A stretch of 60,030 nt of DNA from Rhodospirillales bacterium (GCA_016185145.1 JACPOB010000101.1:5634-65663); one strand, 5' to 3'. Positions 26,439-35,283 are shown, counted from the first letter of the stretch. Numbers and translations: made by a program. The notes: generated by a model from the sequence alone, not told the origin.

Positions 26439-26490
26439 CGTTGCCAAGTCTCTCCCCCGCTTCTATGTAGCCGCGAGCTTCATTGCTGAC
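26439..26490. promoter_or_regulatory. Second copy of the 52-bp promoter-like element
   Basis: Lies in the 94-bp gap before the FMN reductase gene and matches 14231-14282, including CTTCTATGTAGC and CATTGCTGACA. Relative to the downstream gene it is reversed compared with the first copy: the TACATA/CTGTCA pair points leftward into the importer genes. It is therefore more likely a shared protein-binding site than simply a shared promoter. Confidence 0.4.
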
Positions 26491-26518
26491 AGAGCAGTAA
26501 CCGGGGAGAAACCGAGCA

Positions 26519-27088
26519 ATGTCCGAGACCATCAAACTCGTCGCCTTCTGCGGCAGCCTGCGCAAGGCGTCGTTCAACCGCCTGGCGCTGAACGCGTTCG
26601 TCGAACGGCTTCCGGCCGGCGTGACGTCGCAGACGATCGAGATCGATTGGCCGCTCTACAATGCCGACATCCAGGCGCAGGGCTTTCCGGCGCCGGTGCA
26701 GGCGGCGCAGAAGGCCATGCTCGAGGCGGACGGCATTGTCCTGGTCTCGCCGGAATACAACTACGGTCCGTCGGGCGTGCTGAAGAACGCCATCGACTGG
26801 CTGTCGCGCATGACGCCGCAGCCCTTCGCCGCCAAGCCGATCGCGATCTTCGGCGCATCGGGCGGCGTGCTGGGCACGGCGCGCGCGCAGTACCAGCTGC
26901 GCCAGATCCTGGTGTTCCTCGATGGGCGCGTGGTGAACAAGCCCGAAGTCATGATCGGCGCCGCCGCCAATCGCTTCGCCGACGGCAAGCTCACGGACGA
27001 GGCGACCGGCAAGCTTCTGGCCGATCTCGGCGCGTCGCTCGCATTGGCGGTCCGTCATGCCAGGGCGATAGCGCAGCACGCGAAGTAG
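26519..27088 (+). CDS. NADPH-dependent FMN reductase family protein
   Basis: 189-residue flavodoxin-like quinone/FMN reductase. FMN-phosphate loop VAFCGSLRKASFNRLAL at the N-terminus, the conserved SPEYNYGPSGVLKNAIDWLS near residue 78, and FGASGGVLGTARAQYQLR. GGGGAG precedes the ATG. The family includes SsuE, ChrR and azoreductase-like enzymes; beside an LLM monooxygenase island it probably feeds reduced FMN to it, giving the island two possible reductases. Confidence 0.9.
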   Translation: MSETIKLVAFCGSLRKASFNRLALNAFVERLPAGVTSQTIEIDWPLYNADIQAQGFPAPVQAAQKAMLEADGIVLVSPEYNYGPSGVLKNAIDWLSRMTPQPFAAKPIAIFGASGGVLGTARAQYQLRQILVFLDGRVVNKPEVMIGAAANRFADGKLTDEATGKLLADLGASLALAVRHARAIAQHAK

Positions 27089-27104
27089 TCGCCGGACGCC
27101 GAAC

Positions 27105-27322
27105 TAGTACCCACTTTTATTGGACGCTGATACAGCCCGACCTCACCCTGAGGAGACCCGCTTACGCGCATTCACATGCGCGCTTGCCGTCTCGAAGGGT
27201 GGGCTACATCGTCTTTGTTGCCATCCTTCGAGACGCCTACGCGCATCTGAATGCGCTCAGCTGCGCGCGGCTCCTCAGGATGAGGTCATCTGTGAATCAC
27301 TATTCAATGAAAGCAGGTACTA
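27105..27322. repeat. MITE-like element, copy A
   Basis: About 218 bp bounded by short inverted ends TAGTACC and GGTACTA. The interior has large imperfect inverted repeats (CCTGAGGAG / CTCCTCAGGATGAGG and CCTTCGAGACG / CGTCTCGAAGG). A second copy lies inverted at 49257-49476 with more than 90 percent identity by eye. No transposase inside; the small open frame within it is a by-product of the repeat. Confidence 0.75.
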
Positions 27323-27429
27323 ATTTCCTCGACCATGCACATGGTCGAGGCGCGCATATCGAATTGGCACCTTTGCAATCGGCATGGTCTAACCTGTGAA
27401 CAGTACCGCTAACGCGTGAGTTCACACCA

Positions 27430-30327
27430 ATGGTCAATCCGCTTGCCGATTCATCGTACCTCGACTTCACCAGCCACGGCACGACGACGGCAACGAGCGT
27501 GTCGGATGCATATCAGCTCACGGGCCCCGTAACGGCCGCGCCGACGGTCAATGTCGCGCTGGTGCTGGAGCGCGCCAACGATCCGACAGCTCTTCTCGCC
27601 GGCGACTGGGCCACGCGCCAGACGACGCTGCAGCAGCTCGAGCACGACGGCACGCTGTGGTCGACCTACGGCGCCTCGTCGGCCGACTACACCAACACGC
27701 TGACGGCGCTGAACGGCATGGGCATCACGGTCCTCGGCGACGCCACCGGCAGCGGCGGCTACGTCACCTCGCAGGAGTCCCGCACCATCTGGGTGCAGCT
27801 CACAGCAACGCAGTTCGACGCGTTCTTCGGCACGTCCTGGCAACAGGCCTATTCCGAGCAGCAGCAGGGGACGCTGTACTACTGGGAGGGCGGCCTATCG
27901 GTGCCGGACGGCTTGAACGTCAAGGGCGTGTGGTTCGACACCTGGCCGATCTGGGGAACCTACCCCGCCGTGTCCGACATGTCGGGCGGGGCGCGGGTCA
28001 CGCCGCCCCAAGGGCCGCTCAGCATCGGCAACAATCTCTACAACACCGGCCAGTCGGTCACGAACTACGCCGGCGACATCGCCGACCGATACTACAACTT
28101 TCCGCTCGCCGGCATCGACACGCCGACCGCGACGATCGGGCTGGTCGAGCCGGGCATCGGCGATGCGATCCCGACGGGCTCTAACTACACATTCACCGAA
28201 GGCTTCAACAGCTTTCGCCACAACGCCGGCTACTCGACCCCGGGCGACTACTATGTCGTGGCACACAACGGCCAGAGCTACGAGTGGGGCAACCCCGGCG
28301 AACGATCGCTCGATCTCGGCGTCGTCATCTCGGCCACCCCGGGCAGCAGGATCGGTCTCTACTCCGGATCGGGCTTCAACGGCGGCATCGCCCAGTCGAA
28401 CGCCTACACCGCGTTCCAGGCCTCTTTCTGGGACCAGGCGAACAACCCGGCGGTCGTTTCCTCCTCGTATTCGATCTTCCAGCAATCGGCGCCCGACTCG
28501 CCCTTCGCCTACGCGGTCAGGGAGCTCTTCATCGACGCCGCCTTGCGCAACATCACGATGGTCGAGGCCAACAACGACTGGGGATCGGGCTGGAACTTCG
28601 CCAACGGCCTGGCGAACCAGGCGATCAACGTGAGTTCGCCCTACCTGCTGTCGATCGGCGGCACGTCTCTCTCCACCTTCGCTTCGGCGCCGCTGGATTC
28701 CACGATCTCGACGACGCCGTACCCGTCGCAGGCGCTCTATGGCCTGGCGATGGCCGGCGACTTGGCGACGATCTGGCGGCTCGTGCAGGGCGGGCTGACG
28801 GTGCTGCCGCACAATGTGGGAGCCGACGCCGCCGAGAAGACCTTCCTCGAATCGGTGTGGAACTCCCTCAGCCTCACGGGAAACAGCTTGCAGCCGAGCT
28901 TCGGCATGGGTGACGGCGGCGTCGACACCACTCAGGCAACGCCGTCGTACCAGACCGCCTTCGGACTCACCCCGACGACGGTGAATCCGGGAGGCGGGAC
29001 GGGCCGCGGGACGCCCGACGTCTCCGCCAACGCGGGCGGCAACATGCTCTATGCCGGCCCGAACTGGGACATGGCGCCGGGGCCGACGCCGTCCGGCGGC
29101 TACTGGGGCACCAGCGCCGCAACCCCGCTATGGGCGTCGCTGATCGCCCAGATCGACACCATCTTCCATGACCAGGGGCTGCCCAACCTCGGCTACGCCA
29201 ACGACCTGATCTACACGGCGGCAGCCGTCGCGCCGGCGTCGTTCAACGACATCACCTACGGCAACAACGTCATGTCGTTCCTGTACGGCGGGCCGATCGA
29301 CAATGCCGGGACGCAGATCACGCTCACCGGCTACGGCTACCATGCAGGTCCCGGCTACGACCTGACGACGGGACTGGGCTCTCCCAACGGCACGCTGCTG
29401 GCGCGCGCCCTGACGGCGATCGGCCATTCGCAGATGCATGACAGCAGCCCCGACATGCTCGATCTCGACGACCACGGCGTCTGGAGAAGCGGCGCCGAGC
29501 AGAGCCTCATGTTCCAGGCCATGTCGGCGCACGGTGCGCAGGTCGAGCTCACTCTGGGATCGCAGAGCAGCAGCTTCTCCAGCCCGGTCTCGGGCGCCTA
29601 TGCCTGGACCAGCCGCTTCGCCCAGCAATCGCTGCAGTCCGACTTCGACGCCGATCTCGTGCGCCTCTACGACAAGCAGGCGCTGGGCGTGGCGATGCAG
29701 ACGCACCTGTCGCTGGACGAGCACCTCGGAGTGTCGATCAATTCAGCCTCGGCACAGGCGGTCCAGGGAACGCTGACCGCCGACTTCGGCTTTGCCGATT
29801 TCCTGTCGGACAGCGGCGCGGTCCGCGTGGCGCGGCCGGTTGCGGTGGCCGAGACCGCCGGCGGACGGGATGATACGACCGCCATCGTTCGCCTGCGCCA
29901 GAACGGCGAAGACAGCCTGTCGCTCAGCTTCTACCGCGTCGACGATCTCACCGGCTCGATCGGCAGCCTGCAGCCGGGTGACGCCGGCTATGCCGCGGCC
30001 GCGCAGGCGCGTGCCTATCACTTGGTCGGCGGCGGAACCTCGATCAACGGGCCGGGATATGGCGAGTTCCTTCAGGCGGGACTAGCCAACATCGATGCCG
30101 GCAACCTGATCGCCATGAAGCTCGACAACCACACGAGCGGCGACACCTTCTGGGGATTCGCCCAGGGCAACGAAGTGGTTGCCGGCCAAAATGTCGGCCA
30201 TCTGTGGAGCTATGGCCTCAACACCTGGGGCTGGGAAGATCTCCGCGGCGGCGGCGACCGTGACTTCAACGACCTCGTCGTGCAACTCGACTTTACCAGC
30301 AACTCGGGCCACGGCTGGCTCGTGTAG
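27430..30327 (+). CDS. Sedolisin (S53) serine-carboxyl peptidase with C-terminal DUF4114
   Basis: 965-residue protease. An activation-type prodomain occupies roughly residues 20-170. The S53 core follows, with the Glu/Asp pair in GERSLDLGVV, the oxyanion Asp region NNDWGSGWNF, the nucleophile motif WGTSAATPLWASL and the calcium site GPGYDLTTGLGSPNG. The last 300 residues form a beta-rich region ending in a DUF4114 block, NTWGWEDLRGGGDRDFNDLV. There is no N-terminal signal peptide, so export would need another route; the calcium-type, Gly/Asp-rich tail is compatible with type I secretion, but no transporter is adjacent. The start has only a weak ribosome site. The MITE copy A lies about 108 bp upstream. 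Confidence 0.9.
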   Translation: MVNPLADSSYLDFTSHGTTTATSVSDAYQLTGPVTAAPTVNVALVLERANDPTALLAGDWATRQTTLQQLEHDGTLWSTYGASSADYTNTLTALNGMGITVLGDATGSGGYVTSQESRTIWVQLTATQFDAFFGTSWQQAYSEQQQGTLYYWEGGLSVPDGLNVKGVWFDTWPIWGTYPAVSDMSGGARVTPPQGPLSIGNNLYNTGQSVTNYAGDIADRYYNFPLAGIDTPTATIGLVEPGIGDAIPTGSNYTFTEGFNSFRHNAGYSTPGDYYVVAHNGQSYEWGNPGERSLDLGVVISATPGSRIGLYSGSGFNGGIAQSNAYTAFQASFWDQANNPAVVSSSYSIFQQSAPDSPFAYAVRELFIDAALRNITMVEANNDWGSGWNFANGLANQAINVSSPYLLSIGGTSLSTFASAPLDSTISTTPYPSQALYGLAMAGDLATIWRLVQGGLTVLPHNVGADAAEKTFLESVWNSLSLTGNSLQPSFGMGDGGVDTTQATPSYQTAFGLTPTTVNPGGGTGRGTPDVSANAGGNMLYAGPNWDMAPGPTPSGGYWGTSAATPLWASLIAQIDTIFHDQGLPNLGYANDLIYTAAAVAPASFNDITYGNNVMSFLYGGPIDNAGTQITLTGYGYHAGPGYDLTTGLGSPNGTLLARALTAIGHSQMHDSSPDMLDLDDHGVWRSGAEQSLMFQAMSAHGAQVELTLGSQSSSFSSPVSGAYAWTSRFAQQSLQSDFDADLVRLYDKQALGVAMQTHLSLDEHLGVSINSASAQAVQGTLTADFGFADFLSDSGAVRVARPVAVAETAGGRDDTTAIVRLRQNGEDSLSLSFYRVDDLTGSIGSLQPGDAGYAAAAQARAYHLVGGGTSINGPGYGEFLQAGLANIDAGNLIAMKLDNHTSGDTFWGFAQGNEVVAGQNVGHLWSYGLNTWGWEDLRGGGDRDFNDLVVQLDFTSNSGHGWLV

Positions 30328-30335
30328 TCGGTCGA

Positions 30336-31544
30336 TCACGCCGCCCTGGTCTTCACATGCTCCGGCTGCACGCCCATGCCCAGCAAGCGGGCGGGGATGC
30401 GGCGCAGGAACGGCACGGCGTTCAACAGGCGGGCAGGCCACGGCGGACGCAGCGGCCGCGTACCGGCGAGTGTCGGTGCGATCATGTTGTCCTGCACGAA
30501 CACCTGGGCGGCCTGGGTGGCGCGCACCGGCCAGCGGCGGCGCTCCTGCACGGCCGCGAGATCCGAGTCCTTCGGCCGCCCCTCCGCGAGAGGGCCGACC
30601 AGGATGTTGGCGGCGGCGACCGCATCCTGCACGGCGATGTTCACGCCGACGCCGCCGATCGGCGACATGGTGTGGGCGGCATCGCCGATGCAGAGCAGGC
30701 CGGGCTTCCACCACTTCTCCAGCCGGTCGACGCCCACGGTCAGAAGCTTGAGATCGTCGACGGTCGCGAGCTCGTGCACGCGGTCGGCCACGAACGGCAT
30801 CAGCTCGGCGATGCGCTCGCGGAACGTCTCGATGCCGGCCGCCTTCAAGGTCTCGGCCGAGCCCTTGGCGATGACATAGGCGCATTGCCAGTAGTCGCCG
30901 CGGTCGAGCATGACCAGGATGCTGCCGCGGTCGAAGCGGCCCATGGTTTCGGCCGAAGCGCCGGGCTTGTGGCTGACACGAAACCACAGCACGTCCATCG
31001 GCGCGCCGATCACCACCGGCCGGAAACCCGCGGCCTCGCGCACCGTCGAATGCCGGCCGTCGGCGCCGACGACGAGATCGGCGCGGATCTCCTCGGGCTT
31101 GCCTTCGATGGTGGCGCGCACGCCGACCACGCGGCCGCCCTCCTCGATCAGGCCGGTCGCCTCGGCATGCATCAGCGCCGTGAAGGCGGGATAGCGCCTG
31201 CCCTGGGCCGCCAGAAAATCGAGGAAGTCCCATTGCGGCATCATGGCGATGTAGGGCGCGCGGACCGGCAGGTGGGAGAAGTCCGCGACCATGACGCGCT
31301 CCTCGCCGAACTGTCCGGAGAAGCGCATCACCTTCTGGTGCGGCAGCTTCAGGAACTCGTCCAGGAGGCCGAGCTCGTCCATCACGTTCAGGGTCGAGGG
31401 ATGCACGGTGTCGCCGCGGAAGTCGCGCAGGAAATCGCCGTGCTTTTCCAGCACCACGGCCTTCACGCCGGAGCGCGCCAACAGGAAGCCCAGCATCATG
31501 CCCGCCGGGCCGCCGCCCACGATGCAGCACTGGGTCGCGATCAG
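30336..31544 (-). CDS. FAD-dependent monooxygenase (PHBH/UbiH type)
   Basis: About 402-residue flavoprotein hydroxylase. FAD fold CCIVGGGPAGMMLGFLLARS at the very N-terminus, the middle motif VVGADGRHSTVR, and the second FAD motif LLCIGDAAHTMSPIGGVGVN. No ATG exists in frame before the Rossmann strand. The frame is open from a CTG at 31544 (or an ATC at 31541) overlapping the AroM stop, while the first standard codon, GTG 31520, would delete the first beta strand. I place the start at 31544 with low certainty. Likely role: ring hydroxylation of an aromatic or quinone-like compound. Confidence 0.85.
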   Translation of the reverse strand: MIATQCCIVGGGPAGMMLGFLLARSGVKAVVLEKHGDFLRDFRGDTVHPSTLNVMDELGLLDEFLKLPHQKVMRFSGQFGEERVMVADFSHLPVRAPYIAMMPQWDFLDFLAAQGRRYPAFTALMHAEATGLIEEGGRVVGVRATIEGKPEEIRADLVVGADGRHSTVREAAGFRPVVIGAPMDVLWFRVSHKPGASAETMGRFDRGSILVMLDRGDYWQCAYVIAKGSAETLKAAGIETFRERIAELMPFVADRVHELATVDDLKLLTVGVDRLEKWWKPGLLCIGDAAHTMSPIGGVGVNIAVQDAVAAANILVGPLAEGRPKDSDLAAVQERRRWPVRATQAAQVFVQDNMIAPTLAGTRPLRPPWPARLLNAVPFLRRIPARLLGMGVQPEHVKTRAA

Positions 31545-32227
31545 TCGAGCATCTCCCGCAACACGCGGCCCGTCGCGGTGATCGCCAACAATGCCGGCAC
31601 GCGGAGCGGGCCTTTGATCCAGTCCTTGGTGGTCGGAGTGTAGCTCATGCAGTCCATGGCCACGAGATCGGGCTTTCTAGCCGCCAGCCGCCCGGCGGCA
31701 GCGGCCGCCTCTCCCTGGCCGGCGCTGGGCGCCAGCGCCTCGGCCACCACCTCGAGGCCCGGCCGCGCCCATTTCGACGTGAGCTTCTCGCCCTGCTCGG
31801 CGAGCGGGATCAGCAGGCCCAGCCTGCCGCGCGGCAGCAGCCCGATGGCGAGGCCGTTGAGCACGCGCGAGGGGAACAGCACGTTCTCGTCACCGGGCAT
31901 CGGCGGGAACTCGCCGGTGCAGGCATAGACCAGCACGTCGCAGCCATCGGCACGCAGGTTGTCGAGCACCTCCGGCGAGCGGGCGATCACCGCCTTCTTG
32001 GAGATCTTCACGTCGCGGCCGCCGCCCTTCCCGTCTCCTCGAAGGCGAGTGTAGAGCGTGTCGCCGCCGTTCTCGGGCTGCAGCCGATCCACCTCGTCGT
32101 CGGAAAGCCCATCGAGCGCGCCGCGCAGGATCACCTTGGTGCCGACGGGTGCATGGGCGGCGAACAGCGCGGCGATGTCATCGCGTGGCGCCTGACCGAT
32201 AGTGACGATGCCGAGAGTTCTGGACAT
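31541..32227 (-). CDS. AroM-family protein
   Basis: 228-residue protein beginning MSRTLGIVTIGQAPRDDI, the hallmark of the AroM family, with a cysteine in VLVYACTGEFPPM and another in LVAMDCMSYTP at positions resembling the two catalytic cysteines of Asp/Glu racemase-fold enzymes. E. coli AroM is of unknown function, despite its place in the aro regulon. Start ATG 32227 is chosen; the longer frame runs into the palindromic repeat. It is coupled to the FAD monooxygenase downstream, suggesting a joint role in metabolizing a small acid or aromatic. Confidence 0.85.
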   Translation of the reverse strand: MSRTLGIVTIGQAPRDDIAALFAAHAPVGTKVILRGALDGLSDDEVDRLQPENGGDTLYTRLRGDGKGGGRDVKISKKAVIARSPEVLDNLRADGCDVLVYACTGEFPPMPGDENVLFPSRVLNGLAIGLLPRGRLGLLIPLAEQGEKLTSKWARPGLEVVAEALAPSAGQGEAAAAAGRLAARKPDLVAMDCMSYTPTTKDWIKGPLRVPALLAITATGRVLREMLD

Positions 32228-32240
32228 ATCAGGATCATAC

Positions 32241-32322
32241 TCTTCCGGACCGCGCGCGTCCCGCGCGCTCAAGCGCACTCTGATGCGCTCATGAGCGCGC
32301 GAGACGCGCGCGGTCCGGAAGA
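32241..32322. repeat. GC-rich palindromic repeat, copy 3
   Basis: Outer arms TCTTCCGGACCGCGCGCGTC and GACGCGCGCGGTCCGGAAGA, with an inner GCGCTC/GAGCGC hairpin. On the minus strand it begins immediately after the stop codon of the ABC ATPase gene and ends 13 bp before the AroM start. Confidence 0.8.
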
Positions 32323-33300
32323 TCAAGACTCCAGAAGAACCGTGTCCTGATCGCTCCAGGTCAGGCCGACCGCGTCACCCGGCTTGCGCGATGGCCGTTC
32401 GCCGGCGTGGGTCTCGCGCACCAGCAACGCCCGACCATTGCGGACGCTGACGCGCAGCAATGTCGATCCCCCCAGGTAGTTCGCGGTCTCGACGATCCCG
32501 GAAATGCGCGCGCCGTCCGACACGATCCGGATCTTCTCCGGCCGTAGCGCCCGGGCCCGGGCCGGCTCCTCCAGGATGTTGATCTCACCGATGAAGTCGG
32601 CGACGAAGCGCGTGCGCGGCCGCTCGTAGATCTCGGTCGGGGCGCCGACCTGCTCGACCTTGCCGTGGTTCATCACGGCGATGCGGTCGCTCATGGCCAG
32701 CGCCTCTTCCTGGTCGTGCGTGACGAACACCAGGGTGACGCCCAGCCGCTTCTGCAGCTCCTTGAGCTCGAACTGCATCTGCTGGCGCAGCTTGCGGTCG
32801 AGCGCGCCCAGCGGCTCGTCGCACAGCAGCACCGGCGGCTCGACGACCAGGGCGCGGGCGAGCGCCACGCGCTGTTGCTGGCCGCCCGAGAGCTGGCCGG
32901 GCTTGCGGTCCTCCAGGCCGGTCAGCGCGACCTGGGCCAGCGCCGCCTTCACGCGCCGCTCGATGTCGGGCTTGGGCACCTCGCGCATGCGCAAGCCGAA
33001 GGCCACGTTCTCGGCCACGGTGCGATGCGGAAACAGCGCATAGGACTGGAACACCATGCCCATGTCGCGCTTGTGCACGGCGACGTCGGTGATGTCCTGG
33101 CCGGCGACATGGACGCGGCCGGAATCCGGCCGCTCGAAGCCCGCGATCATGCGCAGGCTGGTGGTCTTGCCGCAGCCCGACGGTCCCAGCAGGGAGAAGA
33201 ACTCGCCGGCGGCGATATCGAGCGTCACTCCATCGACGGCCAGCACGCGGCCGTCGAAGGTCTTGGTGACGTTGTCGAGTCGAATGGTTGCTGAGGTCAT
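32323..33300 (-). CDS. ABC transporter ATP-binding protein, PotA/FbpC-type
   Basis: 325-residue ATPase of the polyamine/iron/sulfate importer group. Walker A GPSGCGKTTSL, Q-loop FQSYALFPHRTV, signature LSGGQQQRVALARAL, Walker B VLLCDEPLGALD, switch VTHDQEEALAMSD. The C-terminal 90 residues form a TOBE regulatory domain (ALRPEKIRIV onward). Works with the binding protein and two permeases encoded upstream on the same strand. Confidence 0.93.
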   Translation of the reverse strand: MTSATIRLDNVTKTFDGRVLAVDGVTLDIAAGEFFSLLGPSGCGKTTSLRMIAGFERPDSGRVHVAGQDITDVAVHKRDMGMVFQSYALFPHRTVAENVAFGLRMREVPKPDIERRVKAALAQVALTGLEDRKPGQLSGGQQQRVALARALVVEPPVLLCDEPLGALDRKLRQQMQFELKELQKRLGVTLVFVTHDQEEALAMSDRIAVMNHGKVEQVGAPTEIYERPRTRFVADFIGEINILEEPARARALRPEKIRIVSDGARISGIVETANYLGGSTLLRVSVRNGRALLVRETHAGERPSRKPGDAVGLTWSDQDTVLLES

Positions 33301-33310
33301 ACGCGCCCAA

Positions 33311-33378
33311 TGTCATCCCGAACGCAGCGAGCGACCTTTCTGGATCAGGAAAGGTCCCTCGCTGCGCTCGAGATGACA
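33311..33378. repeat. Intergenic hairpin repeat (CATCCCGA...-type)
   Basis: TGTCATC...GCAGCGAGCGACCTTTC and its near-perfect complement GAAAGGTCCCTCGCTGCGCTC...GATGACA form a stem of about 30 bp with a TGGATCAG loop. It begins 3 bp after the stop codon of the binding protein gene (minus strand). It resembles widespread alphaproteobacterial intergenic repeats and could attenuate transcription between the binding-protein and ATPase genes. Confidence 0.75.
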
Positions 33379-33381
33379 GTC

Positions 33382-34422
33382 TTACCCTTTCAGGATCTTC
33401 GTCACGCGCGCATCGATGTCTTCCTTGCGCGCGTTGTACCACTTCCAGTCGGGCTGGATCAGGGTCGCCACCTTCGCCTCGGTCGTGAGCAGCTTGGCGT
33501 CGTACTTGGCGTCGAGCTTCACCTTCTTGTTGGCGGGCGAATACCAGACGCCTTCGGCCAAAAGCTTCTGCACGTCGGGCCGCAGCATGTAGTCGACATA
33601 GGCGAAGGCCAGTTCCTTGACCTTCGAGCCCGGTGTCACGTTCAGCACCTGCTCGAGCGCCATCACGCCCTCGGAGGGGCCGGCGAAATCGACGGGCTGC
33701 TGGTTCTGGCCCTCGTAGCGATAGACGCCCGAATCGTGGATGACGCCCATCGAGACCTCGCCCGACAGCAGCATCTTTTCCATCTGGCCCGTGAAATCCA
33801 CGAGCTTGATGGGCTTCAGCTGCTCGAGCGCCTTGTAGGCGGCATCGAGGTCCTGCAGGCCCTTGCCGTAGATCTTGCCCAGCATCATGAGATGGCACTG
33901 GCCGAGGCTGTTGACCGGGATGATGTAGCTGCCGCGCGCGCCGGCGAGCTTGGGATCGGCGAGGTCCTTCCACGAGGTCGGCCTGGTGAGGCCCTTGTCG
34001 GTGCGGAAGCCGAGCCCGATGGCGCTGGTGAAGATCGCCACGCCGACGATCTTGTCGCTCGCCGCCCACGGATAGACGTCGGCGACGTTGGGCGCCTCCT
34101 TGACGGTGATCTTGGGCAGCACCAAGCCCTCGGTCAGGCAGTTCCACTGCTCGTTGGAATTGGTGTGCAGCACGTCGTAGAGCGGATCGTTCTTGGGGCT
34201 GGCCTGCAGCTTCGGCACATAGGGGAAGGCCTGGTCGGCCTGCACCGTGCACTTGAACTCCTTCTCGAAGGCCGGCAGGACGGTGGCCTTCATGATCTCG
34301 CCCCACTTGCCGCCCCAGGTCGTGATCTTGAGCGTCTTGGTCTGGGCGTGAAGGATCGACGGCGCGGCAAGCGAAGCCGCGGCCAGAGCACTCGTACCGA
34401 GAATGCGACGACGTGAAATCAT
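33382..34422 (-). CDS. ABC transporter substrate-binding protein, PotD/AfuA-type
   Basis: 346-residue periplasmic protein with a twin-arginine-like leader (MISRRRILGTSALAAASLAA, cleavage near HAQ). The mature part opens with LKITTWGGKWGEIMKATVLP, typical of extracellular binding proteins for polyamines or iron/organic acids. The conserved SWKDLADPKLAGARG and AYVDYMLRPDVQKLLAEG are present. The ligand is not deducible. It lies between the permease pair (33 bp upstream) and the ATPase gene. Confidence 0.92.
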   Translation of the reverse strand: MISRRRILGTSALAAASLAAPSILHAQTKTLKITTWGGKWGEIMKATVLPAFEKEFKCTVQADQAFPYVPKLQASPKNDPLYDVLHTNSNEQWNCLTEGLVLPKITVKEAPNVADVYPWAASDKIVGVAIFTSAIGLGFRTDKGLTRPTSWKDLADPKLAGARGSYIIPVNSLGQCHLMMLGKIYGKGLQDLDAAYKALEQLKPIKLVDFTGQMEKMLLSGEVSMGVIHDSGVYRYEGQNQQPVDFAGPSEGVMALEQVLNVTPGSKVKELAFAYVDYMLRPDVQKLLAEGVWYSPANKKVKLDAKYDAKLLTTEAKVATLIQPDWKWYNARKEDIDARVTKILKG

Positions 34423-34455
34423 GGTGACCCCCTCTGTTCCCTTCTTGGTTCCTAC

Positions 34456-35283
34456 CTATAGCTTAACGTAGGCTTTCAGGCCGATCAGCCTTTCCAGCAC
34501 CAGCACGACCGACAAAGCCAGCAAGATCGAGACCATCGAGGCGGCGGCGATGGCGCCGTCGAGGTCGAATTTCATGTAGTTGAACAGCACCACCGGCAGG
34601 GTCTCGCCCTTCGGGACGACCAGGAACAGCGACACGGGGAACTGGTCGAACGAGACGATGAAGGCGAACACGCCGCCCGCGAACACACCCGGCCGGATGA
34701 GCGGCAGCGTCACCTCGAAGAACACCCGCGTGGGACTGGCGCCCAGTACGGCGGCGGCCTCCTCGATGCGCCGGTCGAAATTATGCAGCACGGCCAAGGT
34801 CGTGCGGATGACGTAGGGCACGGCCACCAACGTGTGGGCCAGGATCAGACCCCACACCGGCCGGCCGATGCCGGCCAGCAGGTAGGACTGGAACAGCGCC
34901 AGGCCGGTCAGGATGGCGGGCAGCATCAGGGGCGACATGAAGAAGGCCGTCAGGAACGACCGCCCCCGCAGGTTGCCGCGCGCCAGCGCCAGCGCGCAGG
35001 CGCCGCCGATCACGATCGACAGCACCAGCACGCAGCCCGCCACCCACAGCGACAGCCAAAGTGCATTCATGAACTCGGGCGTACGGAAGAACTTCTCGAA
35101 CCAGCGCAGGCTGACGCCGACCGGCGGGAAGGAGATGTAGGGCGTCGGATTGAGCGCAAACACCAGCACGATGGCGATGGGCGCCAGCAGGAAGGTGAGC
35201 AGCAGGCCGTTCAACGCGAGATAGGCCGCGCGCCCGGCGTCGAACGGCTGCTTGTTGCGGATTGTTCGAGGGGCGGCGCTCAT
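34456..35283 (-). CDS. ABC transporter permease, PotC-type
   Basis: 275-residue inner-membrane protein with about six helices. N-terminus AAYLALNGLLLTFLLAPIAI, then FNPT-like NPTPYISFPPVGVSLRWFEK as in PotC, and the EAA loop IEEAAAVLGASPTRVFFEVT. The ATG at 35283 overlaps the PotB-like stop by 4 bp; the longer open frame upstream is antisense noise. Confidence 0.92.
   Translation of the reverse strand: MSAAPRTIRNKQPFDAGRAAYLALNGLLLTFLLAPIAIVLVFALNPTPYISFPPVGVSLRWFEKFFRTPEFMNALWLSLWVAGCVLVLSIVIGGACALALARGNLRGRSFLTAFFMSPLMLPAILTGLALFQSYLLAGIGRPVWGLILAHTLVAVPYVIRTTLAVLHNFDRRIEEAAAVLGASPTRVFFEVTLPLIRPGVFAGGVFAFIVSFDQFPVSLFLVVPKGETLPVVLFNYMKFDLDGAIAAASMVSILLALSVVLVLERLIGLKAYVKL

Noticed and set aside
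27120..27323. 67-residue frame inside MITE copy A (and its twin at 49258-49461)
   Set aside because: Produced by the repeat sequence itself; both copies exist only because the element is duplicated.
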